Below are positions 13,446 through 21,247 of a DNA stretch of 27,199 nt, in pieces. Position 1 is the stretch's first letter. Every line of letters starts with the position of its first letter. The notes under the pieces were generated by a model. It saw only the letters and a list, made by a program, of their open reading frames with translations. It was not told the origin of the DNA and searched no databases. The DNA comes from Lentisphaeraceae bacterium (GTDB lineage: Bacteria > Verrucomicrobiota > Kiritimatiellia > RFP12 > UBA1067). A program made the translations under genes and the position numbers. The DNA is taken from positions 1 through 27,199 of the forward strand of contig SFPL01000063.1 in NCBI GenBank assembly GCA_004551905.1, in the 5' to 3' direction.

Positions 13446-16277
13446 TCAGAGATACTTGGCGGTGAAGGACTCTTTGCAGGCGCGGACCTGGTCGATCGGG
13501 CCTTCGCAGACGACGCGGCCGCCGGCGTCGCCGCCGCCGGGACCGAGGTCGACGATCCAGTCGGCGCACTTCATGACGTCGGTGTTGTGCTCGATCACGA
13601 TCACCGTGTTGCCCTGGTCCCGGAGGCGCAGGAGGAGCTTCATCAGCTTGTCGACATCGTCGAAGTGGAGTCCGGTGGTGGGCTCGTCGAGGAGGTAGAG
13701 AGTGCGCCCGGTCGAGCGCCGCGAAAGCTCCGTCGCGAGCTTGATGCGCTGGGCCTCGCCGCCGGACAGGGTGGTGGCGCTCTGGCCGAGCTGGATGTAG
13801 CCGAGGCCGACGTCGTCGAGGGTGGCGAGCTTCCGCGCGAGCGAGGGGATCTTCGCGAAGAAGTCCTTCGCCTCGGCGACGGTCATCGCCAGGACGTCGG
13901 CGATGTTCTTGCCGGCGTAGGCGACTTCCAGCGTCTCGGCGTTGAAGCGACGGCCTCCGCACTGCTCGCAGGTGACGTAGACGTCGGGCAGGAAGCTCAT
14001 CTCCAGCTTGCGCACGCCGTCGCCGCCGCAGACCTCGCAGCGCCCGCCCTTGACGTTGAAGGAGAAGCGCCCCGCAGTGTAGCCGCGCGCGCGCGCCGCC
14101 TCGGTCTTCGCGAAGAGCTCGCGGATCTCGGAGAAGAAGCCGACGTAGGTGGCGGGATTGGAGCGCGGGGTGCGGCCGATCGGCGACTGGTCGATCTCGA
14201 CGACCTTGTCGAAGTTCTCCGCGCCGGTAAGCTTCGCGAACTTCCCCGGAACCTCCCGCGAGCGGTAGAAGTGGCGCATGAGCGCGCGCTTGAGCGTCTC
14301 GTCGACAAGCGTCGACTTGCCGGAGCCGGAGACGCCGGTGACCACCGCGAACGCGCCGACGGGGAAGTGCGCGGTGATATTCTTAAGGTTGTGCTCGCGA
14401 CAGCCGGAGATGGTGAGGAAGCGCGGTTCGTGGTTCGTGGTTCGTGGCTCGCCTGCCCGCCGCAGCCTCGGCGAAGGCGGGTGGCTCGTGGCGCCGGCAA
14501 CCTGCTTTCGGCCGGTCAGGTAGTCGGCCGTCAGGCTTTTTGCCTTGAGAAGTCCCTTGAACGGGCCCTGGTACATGATTCGGCCGCCTTCGCGTCCGGC
14601 GCCGGGGCCGAGGTCGACGATCCAGTCCGCCGCGCGCATCATCTCCTCGTCGTGCTCGACGACGACGACGGTGTTGCCGCGGTCGCGGAGCCCCTTGAGG
14701 GCGGAGATGAGCCGATCGCTGTCCCGCGGATGGAGTCCGATCGTCGGCTCGTCGAGAACGTAGAGGACCCCGGTCAGACCCGAGCCGATCTGGGTCGCCA
14801 GGCGGATGCGCTGCATCTCGCCGCCGGAGAGCGACGAGGCGGCGCGGTCGAGTGTGAGGTAGTCGAGCCCGACGTCAAGTAGGAACTGGAGGCGGCGGCA
14901 GATCTCCGCCACGATTTCGCCCAGGCCGGAGAGGTTCGTGGTTCGTGGCTCGTGGTTCGTGGTTCGTAGTCCCTGGAAGAAGGCCAGGGCCTCGCCGACC
15001 GGCATTGCCATCACCTCGACGATGGTCTTGTCGGCGACGGTGGCGGCGCAGGAGAATTCGTTGAGGCGGGCGCCGTGGCAGGTCGGGCAGGTGCGGTAGC
15101 TCTGGTACGCCTCCCACTTCGCGCGCGTCTCCTCGTCCTCCGCCTCCTCGAGCCGCTTCTGCAGCGTGGCGAGGACGCCCTCGAAGGGACGGTCGACGGA
15201 GCGCCAGGGGAGGATCAAATCGTCCTTGAACCCGTGCATGAGGTCGTGGCGGAACTTTGCGGGCAGTTTTTCGTAGGGAGTGGAGAGCTTCACCTTGTAC
15301 TGGCGCGCGATCTGCTCCAGGAGCGCGTTGTAGTACATGATTGCGTTGTGTCCGGCGCGGCGCCAGGGGTGGATGCACTCGCGCAGCGGTAGCGTGCGGT
15401 CGGGCACCACCAGCTCCTCGTCGAAGTAGTAGAGGTGGCCGAGGCCGGAGCAGGTCGGACACGCGCCGTAGGGCGAGTTGAACGAGAACGAGCGGGGCTT
15501 CAATTCGTCGAAGGAAAGCCCGCACTCGACGCAGGCGTTGAGCTCGGAGAACACGGTCGGACGGTCGGGCTTGTCCGCCAGCTCCTCCGACATCACTCCC
15601 TTGCCGGTCTTGAGGGCCAGCTCCACGGAGTCGGTGAGGCGGGTGCGGTCGCAGGGGAGGGCGAGGCGGTCGACGACGACATCGATCGTATGGGCCTTCT
15701 TCTTGTCGAGCGCCGGGACCTCGTCAATCGGATACACCGTGCCGTCAACGCGCACGCGGGCGAAGCCGTTGCGCGCGAGCGCGGCTATCGTCTCCTCGTG
15801 GCGTCCCTTCTTGCCCTTGACCGCCGGCGCGTAGAGGATTGTCCGGCCCTGCTCGCCGGCGAGGATCGCGTCCACTATCTGTTCGGCGGACTGGCGGGTC
15901 ACCGGCCGGCCGCACTTCGGGCAGTGGGGCGTCGCGGCGGATCCGTAGAGGATGCGCAGGTAGTCGTGGATCTCGGTGACGGTGGCGACGATCGAGCGCG
16001 GGTTGCCGCTTGTGGTGCGCTGTTCGATCGAGATTGCGGGCGAGAGGCCCTCGATGCGCTCGACGTCCGGCTTCTGCATCCGGTCGAGGAACTGCCGCGC
16101 GTAGGCGGAGAGCGACTCGACGTAGCGGCGCTGGCCTTCGGCGTAGAGGGTGTCGAAGGCGAGGGACGACTTGCCCGAGCCGGAGAGCCCGGTGACCACG
16201 GTGAGCGAGTCGCGGGGAATGACAACGTCCACGCCCTTGAGGTTGTGGACCTTCGCGTTCCTGATGGTGATGTCCAT
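13446..16277 (-). CDS. uvrA: Excinuclease ABC subunit A with two repeat-derived inserts
   Basis: A 943-residue DNA-damage recognition ATPase for nucleotide excision repair. The first ATPase has Walker A GLSGSGKSS (about 30-38), the signature LSGGEMQRIRLA and Walker B VLYVLDEPTIGLHP. The second has GVSGSGKSTL, LSGGEAQRIKLA and LYLLDEPTTGLH. Zinc-site cysteines appear as CPKCG, CPTC and the pair CEVCGGDG and CEQCGG. Two segments are foreign to the family: RTTNHEPRTTN at about 437-449, before the helix leading to FLLDVGLDYL, and SHPPSPRLRRAGEPRTTNHEPR (quoted in part) at about 596-618, in the linker between the two halves. Both lie at loops, and all motifs remain intact. The gene starts 3 bases after rho, so it is transcribed with it. 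UvrB and UvrC are not here. Confidence 0.96.
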   Translation of the reverse strand: MDITIRNAKVHNLKGVDVVIPRDSLTVVTGLSGSGKSSLAFDTLYAEGQRRYVESLSAYARQFLDRMQKPDVERIEGLSPAISIEQRTTSGNPRSIVATVTEIHDYLRILYGSAATPHCPKCGRPVTRQSAEQIVDAILAGEQGRTILYAPAVKGKKGRHEETIAALARNGFARVRVDGTVYPIDEVPALDKKKAHTIDVVVDRLALPCDRTRLTDSVELALKTGKGVMSEELADKPDRPTVFSELNACVECGLSFDELKPRSFSFNSPYGACPTCSGLGHLYYFDEELVVPDRTLPLRECIHPWRRAGHNAIMYYNALLEQIARQYKVKLSTPYEKLPAKFRHDLMHGFKDDLILPWRSVDRPFEGVLATLQKRLEEAEDEETRAKWEAYQSYRTCPTCHGARLNEFSCAATVADKTIVEVMAMPVGEALAFFQGLRTTNHEPRTTNLSGLGEIVAEICRRLQFLLDVGLDYLTLDRAASSLSGGEMQRIRLATQIGSGLTGVLYVLDEPTIGLHPRDSDRLISALKGLRDRGNTVVVVEHDEEMMRAADWIVDLGPGAGREGGRIMYQGPFKGLLKAKSLTADYLTGRKQVAGATSHPPSPRLRRAGEPRTTNHEPRFLTISGCREHNLKNITAHFPVGAFAVVTGVSGSGKSTLVDETLKRALMRHFYRSREVPGKFAKLTGAENFDKVVEIDQSPIGRTPRSNPATYVGFFSEIRELFAKTEAARARGYTAGRFSFNVKGGRCEVCGGDGVRKLEMSFLPDVYVTCEQCGGRRFNAETLEVAYAGKNIADVLAMTVAEAKDFFAKIPSLARKLATLDDVGLGYIQLGQSATTLSGGEAQRIKLATELSRRSTGRTLYLLDEPTTGLHFDDVDKLMKLLLRLRDQGNTVIVIEHNTDVMKCADWIVDLGPGGGDAGGRVVCEGPIDQVRACKESFTAKYL
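14424..14490 (-). repeat. TTCGTGG micro-repeat plus GC hairpin inside uvrA (linker insert)
   Basis: Four 7-base units of TTCGTGG type are followed by a GC-rich stretch in which CGCCTGCCCGC can pair imperfectly with AGGCGGGTGGC, then one more GGCTCGTGG. In the uvrA sense this encodes SPRLRRAGEPRTTNHEP. It is in frame. Confidence 0.85.
14933..14968 (-). repeat. TTCGTGG micro-repeat inside uvrA (first insert)
   Basis: Five 7-base units (GGTTCGT type, one GGCTCGT), in frame, encoding RTTNHEPRTTN in the uvrA sense. With a 7-base period the array passes through all three frames, and none of the six frames has a stop. Confidence 0.88.
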
Positions 16278-16280
16278 CGT

Positions 16281-17810
16281 CTACTGCAGGTTCTTCAGGT
16301 CGAGCGCGAGCAGGAACTGCGGGTTCGACTGGGTTTTCTTGAGCGAGTTCAGCACCGACTTCATGGCGCTTTCTGAGCCGGCGGAGGCGAGGTAGCGCCG
16401 CAGCGCCCACGTCTTCTCGAGCTCGAGCGGGTCGAGCAGGAGGTCCTCCTTGCGGGTGCCGGACTTCTCGATGTCGATCGCCGGGAAGATGCGACGGTCG
16501 GCGAGGCCGCGGTCGAGCACGATCTCCATGTTGCCGGTGCCCTTGAACTCCTCGAAGATCACCTCGTCCATGCGCGAGCCGGTGTCGACGAGGCCGGTGG
16601 CAATGATGGTGAGCGAGCCGCCGCCCTCGATGTTGCGGGCCGCGCCGAAGAAGCGCTTGGGGCGGTGCATCGCGAGCGCGTCGACGCCGCCGGTGAGGAT
16701 CTTGCCCGAGTGCGGCTGCACCGTGTTGTAGGCGCGGGCCATGCGCGTCAGCGAGTCCATGAGGATGATCACGTCGCGTCCGTTCTCCACCTGGCGCTTG
16801 GACATCTCGAGCACCATCTCGGTGACGTTGACATGGTGCTGCGGCTCCTCGTCGAAGGTGGAGGAGAGCACCATCGCCTTCGTGTTGCGCTGCATGTCGG
16901 TGACCTCCTCCGGGCGCTCGTCGATGAGCAGGATGATGAGCATCGCCTCGGGGTGGTTCTTCGAGATGGCGTTGGCCATCTTCTGGAGGAGGACGGTCTT
17001 GCCCACGCGCGGCGGCGCGATGATGAGCCCGCGCTGGCCGAAGCCGATGGGCGTGAAGAGGTCGACGACGCGGGTGGAGAACTCCTTCGGGTCGGTCTCG
17101 AGGATTATCCGGCGCGTCGGAAAGGTGGCGGTGAGGTTCTCGAAGTGGATGACGCGCGCGGCGGCGGACGGCTCCTTGCCGTTCACCGAGACCACGGCGC
17201 CGAGGCAGAAGAAGCGGTCGCGGTCGCGCGGGTCGCGCACCGGTCCCTCGACGATGTCGCCGGTGCGGAGCGCGTGGCGGCGGATCTGCTGCTGGGTGAC
17301 GAACACGTCCTCTGGGCAGGCGAGAAAGTTGTTCTTCGCGGAGCGCAGGAAGCCGTGGCCCTCGCGCACGATCTCCAGGCAGCCGGAGGCGAGCACCGCG
17401 CCGCCGCGGGCGAGGTAGGAGCGGATTGCCGCGAAGATGAGCTCGTGCTTGCGGTAGGAGCCGAGCTCCTCGGGGTCGGCGCCGGGCATCATCCGCTCTA
17501 CGATCACGGGCGCCGGCCAGGTCTGGATGTCGGCGAGGCGGTACTCGGGCAAATCCGGGTTGCGGTTGTGGTTGACGGCCGGCGCGGCCTCCGCGGCGAC
17601 TGGCTCGGCCGGGAGCGGCGCGTTGAGGAGCGGATTCACCGACTCCTCGCCGTTCGCCCCGCGGATCGGGGAGTTGTTGGGCTTCGCCGGGCCTGGAGCG
17701 CGGTTGAATTTCTTGAACGTGCGGTACTGTTTGGGCTTTGCCGGCCCGTTCTGGCGAGCGCCGCCCTTGGGAGGCACCGCGCCCGCGAAAACATCGAGTT
17801 CTTCGGACAT
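16281..17810 (-). CDS. rho: Transcription termination factor Rho
   Basis: A 509-residue RNA-dependent hexameric helicase that ends transcription. An unusual first segment (about 1-90) is low-complexity, rich in Pro, Ala, Asn and basic residues. The N-terminal helical domain follows (LPEYRLADIQTWPAPVIVER to YRKHELIFAAIRSYL), then the RNA-binding cold-shock-like fold with GHGFLRS. The ATPase domain has the P-loop APPRVGKT, LLIDERPEEVTDM, the ILMDSLTRMARAYN segment and GTGNMEIVLDR. The ATG at 17810 is chosen because it follows a promoter-led leader of about 87 bases; a longer reading would start upstream of the promoter. The leader has a stem (about 17869-17887), and rho genes are often autoregulated through their leaders. 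uvrA follows after 3 bases. Confidence 0.96.
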   Translation of the reverse strand: MSEELDVFAGAVPPKGGARQNGPAKPKQYRTFKKFNRAPGPAKPNNSPIRGANGEESVNPLLNAPLPAEPVAAEAAPAVNHNRNPDLPEYRLADIQTWPAPVIVERMMPGADPEELGSYRKHELIFAAIRSYLARGGAVLASGCLEIVREGHGFLRSAKNNFLACPEDVFVTQQQIRRHALRTGDIVEGPVRDPRDRDRFFCLGAVVSVNGKEPSAAARVIHFENLTATFPTRRIILETDPKEFSTRVVDLFTPIGFGQRGLIIAPPRVGKTVLLQKMANAISKNHPEAMLIILLIDERPEEVTDMQRNTKAMVLSSTFDEEPQHHVNVTEMVLEMSKRQVENGRDVIILMDSLTRMARAYNTVQPHSGKILTGGVDALAMHRPKRFFGAARNIEGGGSLTIIATGLVDTGSRMDEVIFEEFKGTGNMEIVLDRGLADRRIFPAIDIEKSGTRKEDLLLDPLELEKTWALRRYLASAGSESAMKSVLNSLKKTQSNPQFLLALDLKNLQ

Positions 17811-17899
17811 GACTGTTCTTTGGGGGTTGTAGTTTGGGGTTTGCCTTGACGCTTGTTGCGATTCGCCGCCCGCAGCCTGGCTGCAGGAAAGGCATTGGC

Positions 17900-17924
17900 G
17901 TGTATTATACCATATTCGTGGTTC
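17900..17924 (-). promoter_or_regulatory. rho promoter carrying a repeat unit
   Basis: On the minus strand TATAAT is at 17904-17909 with TGG before it (17910-17912). The preceding bases, GAACCACGAATA, are a CACGAAC micro-repeat unit. The whole 25 bases match the parC promoter (24607-24631) at 23 positions. No clear -35 is seen, so it is an extended -10 promoter. The leader before the rho ATG is about 87 bases. Confidence 0.75.
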
Positions 17925-17993
17925 GCGGTTTTTAGTTTCGTCGAATCCGCAGCTCCGCGTCCTGCAACCCAGATTCATGTCGGTACATTTTTT

Positions 17994-18022
17994 GCTCACA
18001 CAGGGGCATAGGGGCGCAGAGG
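17994..18022 (-). repeat. Diverged CCTCTGTG-family micro-repeat in the ATPase-rho gap
   Basis: The plus strand reads CTCACACAGGGGCATAGGGG and GCAGAGG, a decayed copy of the rsmE/tatD repeat. It has the same orientation relative to the flanking minus-strand genes. It sits in the 164-base non-coding stretch 17925-18088, where I see no other feature except a short GGGGC-GCT-GCCCC hairpin near 18033-18045. Confidence 0.7.
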
Positions 18023-18088
18023 TTTTTAACTGGGGGCGCTGCCCCTACGCCGTCGGCACTTCCGCAAAATTCTTTGAAGAACTGATTT

Positions 18089-18763
18089 TTACTGGACGAA
18101 GTAGTAGAGGCGCTGGATGTCGAGGGGGAAGAGGTCCGGGACCTTGCCCTCGAGTGCTGCGGCAATGCGGCGGTCGCAGCAGGTGAAGCGCACCTGGACG
18201 CCGAGCGCGTCCGCGACGGCCTGCGCGTAGGGGACGGACGCGGCGACGTCCTCCGGCCGCGTCTGCTGGCCGAGGTTGGTGTTGTTGACGACGCCGGTGA
18301 AGGGGAGGCCGGCGGCGGCCTCGATCTCACGCAGCGTCGCGACGGCGTCGGCTGGCGTGCGGGTGAGCGGGCGCGACGCGTTCACGACCGCGAGCATGTC
18401 GTAGTCGCCCTCGGAGAGGATATCGCCGGTCCAGCGGCCGAGCGCGAGCGCGCCGCGGTCGTCGCCGCCGACGTCCATCACCACGTGCGTCGAGCGGTCG
18501 GCGACGAGCGCGTAGATCTCCTTCGGAAGCGCGGGGAAGTCGACGTTCGAGTTGGCGAAGGGCGAGACGACGAGCCCGATCCCGTCCGCGGCGAGCGCCG
18601 CGGCGCTGTCCTTGGTGCGGAAGTAGGGGTTGACGATGTCGAGGTCGGCGATGCACGTCCGCAGACCGGCGCGGGCGAGCGCCCGCGCGTAGTTGAGCGC
18701 GATGTTGGTCTTGCCGCTGCCGTAGTGGCCGGCGAAGATGGTTACTCTGCGGGACGGGTCCAT
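18089..18763 (-). CDS. P-loop ATPase, ParA/MinD-like
   Basis: A 224-residue cytoplasmic nucleotide-binding protein. The P-loop GHYGSGKT is at 12-19. ADLDIVNPYFRTKD (about 39-52) has the switch-region shape of SIMIBI-class ATPases such as ParA, MinD and CobQ. MDVGGDDRGALALGR carries the expected second aspartates. VVNNTNLGQQT (about 165-175) resembles the N-x-x-N base-recognition part. The partner and role are unknown. Similar proteins are annotated only as ATP-binding proteins, sometimes beside 2-oxoacid:ferredoxin oxidoreductases. The ATG at 18763 is preferred because it lies 8 bases after the -10; an in-frame ATG at 18781 overlaps the promoter itself. Confidence 0.75.
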   Translation of the reverse strand: MDPSRRVTIFAGHYGSGKTNIALNYARALARAGLRTCIADLDIVNPYFRTKDSAAALAADGIGLVVSPFANSNVDFPALPKEIYALVADRSTHVVMDVGGDDRGALALGRWTGDILSEGDYDMLAVVNASRPLTRTPADAVATLREIEAAAGLPFTGVVNNTNLGQQTRPEDVAASVPYAQAVADALGVQVRFTCCDRRIAAALEGKVPDLFPLDIQRLYYFVQ

Positions 18764-18794
18764 TTGCGCGTAGTATACCATTTTTTGGTATAAT
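18764..18794 (+). promoter_or_regulatory. guaA promoter, overlapping the divergent ATPase promoter
   Basis: TATAAT at 18789-18794 with TGG at 18786-18788; a weak TTGCGC lies at 18764-18769 (19-base spacer). The leader of about 37 bases ends in AGGAAAGG, a Shine-Dalgarno sequence for the ATG at 18838. Confidence 0.75.
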
Positions 18795-18803
18795 ATGCGT
18801 CAA
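18772..18803 (-). promoter_or_regulatory. Promoter of the P-loop ATPase gene, overlapping the guaA promoter
   Basis: On the minus strand TATACT at 18772-18777 with TGG before it (18778-18780). TTGACG at 18798-18803 is a possible -35, with a long 20-base spacer. The ATG at 18763 is 8 bases downstream, so the mRNA should be leaderless. AGTATACCA here and TGGTATAAT of the guaA promoter form an inverted pair around a T-run. Confidence 0.7.
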
Positions 18804-18837
18804 CGGCTTAAGCCACATAAGGAAAGGTCAAAAGGAC

Positions 18838-19845
18838 ATGAACCAGGCAGAGAAGGAGCGCCGCGCCCGAGTCGGCAGGACGTTCAACGCAAAGAAGTAC
18901 ATTGCCGAGGAGATCGAGGCCATCAGGAAGCAGGTCGGCGACCGGAAGGTGCTGCTCGCGATGTCGGGCGGCGTCGACTCGTCTGTCTGCGCGGTGCTCC
19001 TGCAGAAGGCGATCGGCAAGCAGCTCGTCTGCGTGTTCGTCGACCACGGCTGCATGCGCCTCAACGAGGCGAAGGAGGTTAAGAAGGTCTTCAAGGGCAA
19101 GTTCGGCATCAACCTCATCCAGATCGACGCCGAGGCCCGCTTCCTCAAGAAGGCGAAGGGCATCACCGACCCCGAGCTCAAGCGCAAGTGCATCGGCGGC
19201 GAGTTCATCGAGGTCTTCGCCGACGTCGCGCGCGACCTCAAGAAGAAGTTCGGCGACATCGACTTCCTCGGTCAGGGCACGATCTACCCCGACATCATCG
19301 AGTCGGGCGTCGGCGGCCACAAGGCGGTGAAGGCCCACCACAACGTGGGCGGGCTCCCGAAGGACATCATCTTCAAGGGCCTCGTCGAGCCGGTGAAGTA
19401 CCTCTACAAGGACGAGGTGCGCAAGGTCGGCAAGCTCCTCGGCATCCCCGAGGAGATGGTCATGCGCCAGCCGTTCCCGGGCCCGGGCCTCGCGGTCCGC
19501 TGCATCGGCGAGCTCACCAAGGAGAAGCTCGACATCCTCCGCCAGGCGGACTTCATCTTCCGCGACGAGATGAAGAAGGCGAAGCTCGACAGGAAGGCGC
19601 AGCAGTTCTTCGCGATCAACTCGAACGTGAAGGCGGTCGGCGTCAAGAACGGCGCGCGCACCTACGGATACGTGATCGCGATCCGCGCGATCTCCACGCA
19701 GCAGTTCGTCAAGGCCGGCGTCGTGGAGCTGCCGTTCAAGTTCGTGACGGCGGTCGCCGAGAAGATCGCGACGAAGGTGAAGGGCGTCAACCGCGTGGTG
19801 TGGGACGTGACGCCCAAGCCGCCCGCCACGATCGAGTGGGAGTGA
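18838..19845 (+). CDS. guaA: GMP synthase ATP-pyrophosphatase subunit (no glutaminase domain)
   Basis: A 335-residue protein equal to the C-terminal two thirds of the usual 520-residue bacterial GuaA. It adenylates XMP and adds ammonia to make GMP. The PP-loop is SGGVDSS at 43-49. Further motifs are CVFVDHGCMR, FLGQGTIYPDIIES, KAHHNVGGLP and the very conserved RQPFPGPGLAVRCIGE. The C-terminal dimerisation domain ends in PPATIEWE, which is complete. The N-terminal class I glutamine amidotransferase domain is absent, and nothing upstream encodes it. The enzyme must therefore use a separate glutaminase subunit, as in archaeal GuaAa/GuaAb, or free ammonia. The start has a strong Shine-Dalgarno sequence. 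The next gene starts 10 bases after the stop. Confidence 0.93.
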   Translation: MNQAEKERRARVGRTFNAKKYIAEEIEAIRKQVGDRKVLLAMSGGVDSSVCAVLLQKAIGKQLVCVFVDHGCMRLNEAKEVKKVFKGKFGINLIQIDAEARFLKKAKGITDPELKRKCIGGEFIEVFADVARDLKKKFGDIDFLGQGTIYPDIIESGVGGHKAVKAHHNVGGLPKDIIFKGLVEPVKYLYKDEVRKVGKLLGIPEEMVMRQPFPGPGLAVRCIGELTKEKLDILRQADFIFRDEMKKAKLDRKAQQFFAINSNVKAVGVKNGARTYGYVIAIRAISTQQFVKAGVVELPFKFVTAVAEKIATKVKGVNRVVWDVTPKPPATIEWE

Positions 19846-19855
19846 TCTCGCCGAG

Positions 19856-21244
19856 GTGAAGCGCTCGGCCAGGGCCTGGACGCTGTTCGCGGCGACCCGA
19901 GTCGTCGGGCTCGCCGCAGACGTCTGCGCCGTCGGCGCGGCGTACTACGGGGCGATCCTCCTCAGGTTCGACCTGCGCGCGCCGCGCTGGGGCTGGACGG
20001 CGGTGCTGACCAGCTTCTCGGTCGTCGCGCTCGTCCACGTCCTCGCCCTCGCCGCCGCCGGCTGCTACCGCCTCGCCTGGCGGCGCACGCGCCTGAAGGA
20101 CCTTTCGCGCTACCTCGTCGCGGCCGCGGCGGCGTGCGCGGTTCTCACCGGCCTGAGGTTCGTGCTGCCGGTTGAGAACTACGCCCACGTGCGCCCGCCC
20201 TACTCGGTGACGCTCATCTGCTTCGTGCTCGCGTCGGTCGCGCTGGTCCTCTGGCGCATCGCCTGGAGCTGGCTGTGGCAGTCTCGCGCGAGCGACGAGC
20301 GCCTCATCGAGCGGAGCGTGGCGAGGATGGACGCCGCGCCCGCCACCGGGTTCATCTGCGGGCGCACGGTGATGGTGACCGGCGCCGGCGGGTCGATCGG
20401 CTCGGAGCTCGTGCGCCAGGTGCTCGCGGCGAAGCCGAAGCGGCTTTTGATGGTGGAGCGCGACGAGAACGCGCTCTACCAGATCGAGCGCGAGGTGCGC
20501 TCGCGCTTTCCGGAGGCGGACGTCCGCGCGCTGATGAAGGACGTGAACGACGTCGCCACGATGCGCGAGATCTTCGCCGAGCACCGGCCGGAGATTGTTG
20601 TCCACGCCGCCGCCTACAAGCATGTGCCGATGGTGGAGGCGAACCCGGAGGAGGGCTGGCGCAACAACACCGAGGCGACTCGCGCGCTCGCGGAGCTCGC
20701 CCGCGAGTTCGGCGTGAGACGGTTCGTCCTCATCTCCACCGACAAGGCGGTGAACCCGGTTTCGGTGATGGGCAAGACCAAGCGTGCTGCGGAGCAGGCG
20801 GTGATGGAGCTCAACTGCGACTGCTCCGCCGAGTCGCTCGCGCCGCAGACGAGCTTCTGCGCGGTCAGGTTCGGCAACGTGTTCGGCTCCTCGGGATCGG
20901 TGGTGCAGCTCTTCCGCGAGCAGATCCTCGGCAGGCGTCCGGTGACGGTGACCGATCCGGCGATGGAACGCTACTTCATGACCGTCTCCGAGGCGGTGGG
21001 GCTGGTGCTGCAGGCGGCGAGCAGGCCCGAGAAGGCGATCTACACCCTGGACATGGGCGAGCCGGTGAGGATCCTCGATCTCGCCGAGGGGATGATCCGC
21101 CAGGCGGGGCTGAGGCCGTATGTGGACATACCGATCGTCTTCACCGGCATCCGCCCCGGCGAGAAGCTGCGCGAGGAGCTGGACGTCTCGGACAAGTCGG
21201 CCTACAAGACCGACATGGCAAAGATCTACATCACGAAGGCTTAG
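19856..21244 (+). CDS. Membrane-bound UDP-sugar 4,6-dehydratase/epimerase (CapD/PglF-like), shortened
   Basis: A 462-residue polysaccharide-biosynthesis enzyme. Four hydrophobic segments (about 10-36, 47-70, 86-105 and 118-142) anchor it in the inner membrane. The NAD-binding motif GAGGSIG is at 176-182. HAAAYKHVPMVE and STDKAVNPVSVMGKTKR (Thr295-Asp296-Lys297, Met305, Lys309) are the catalytic signatures of the FlaA1/PglF/WbpM group, where Met replaces the usual Tyr. It should make a 4-keto-6-deoxy sugar for surface glycans. The CoA-binding-like domain that normally lies between the membrane helices and the dehydratase domain is missing: only about 25 residues separate them. The C-terminus is also shorter than usual. 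It starts with GTG behind GCCGAGG and appears co-transcribed with guaA. Confidence 0.85.
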   Translation: MKRSARAWTLFAATRVVGLAADVCAVGAAYYGAILLRFDLRAPRWGWTAVLTSFSVVALVHVLALAAAGCYRLAWRRTRLKDLSRYLVAAAAACAVLTGLRFVLPVENYAHVRPPYSVTLICFVLASVALVLWRIAWSWLWQSRASDERLIERSVARMDAAPATGFICGRTVMVTGAGGSIGSELVRQVLAAKPKRLLMVERDENALYQIEREVRSRFPEADVRALMKDVNDVATMREIFAEHRPEIVVHAAAYKHVPMVEANPEEGWRNNTEATRALAELAREFGVRRFVLISTDKAVNPVSVMGKTKRAAEQAVMELNCDCSAESLAPQTSFCAVRFGNVFGSSGSVVQLFREQILGRRPVTVTDPAMERYFMTVSEAVGLVLQAASRPEKAIYTLDMGEPVRILDLAEGMIRQAGLRPYVDIPIVFTGIRPGEKLREELDVSDKSAYKTDMAKIYITKA

Positions 21245-21247
21245 GTC

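Noticed and set aside
15745..17895. A 716-codon frame overlapping rho and uvrA on the minus strand
   Set aside because: It is a same-strand frame shift of rho and uvrA, Arg/Pro/Ala-rich, and conflicts with two unmistakable genes.
17811..17999. N-terminal extension of Rho to 17999
   Set aside because: It would pass through the rho promoter (17904-17912) and a micro-repeat and adds no recognisable domain.
7605..18022. CRISPR array
   Set aside because: The repeats are short tandem units without spacers, scattered among genes, and there are no cas genes.
18764..18781. Longer start of the P-loop ATPase (MVYYAQM...)
   Set aside because: Its ATG overlaps the extended -10 itself, so it would need an unseen upstream promoter. 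The ATG at 18763 is at the leaderless distance found elsewhere.
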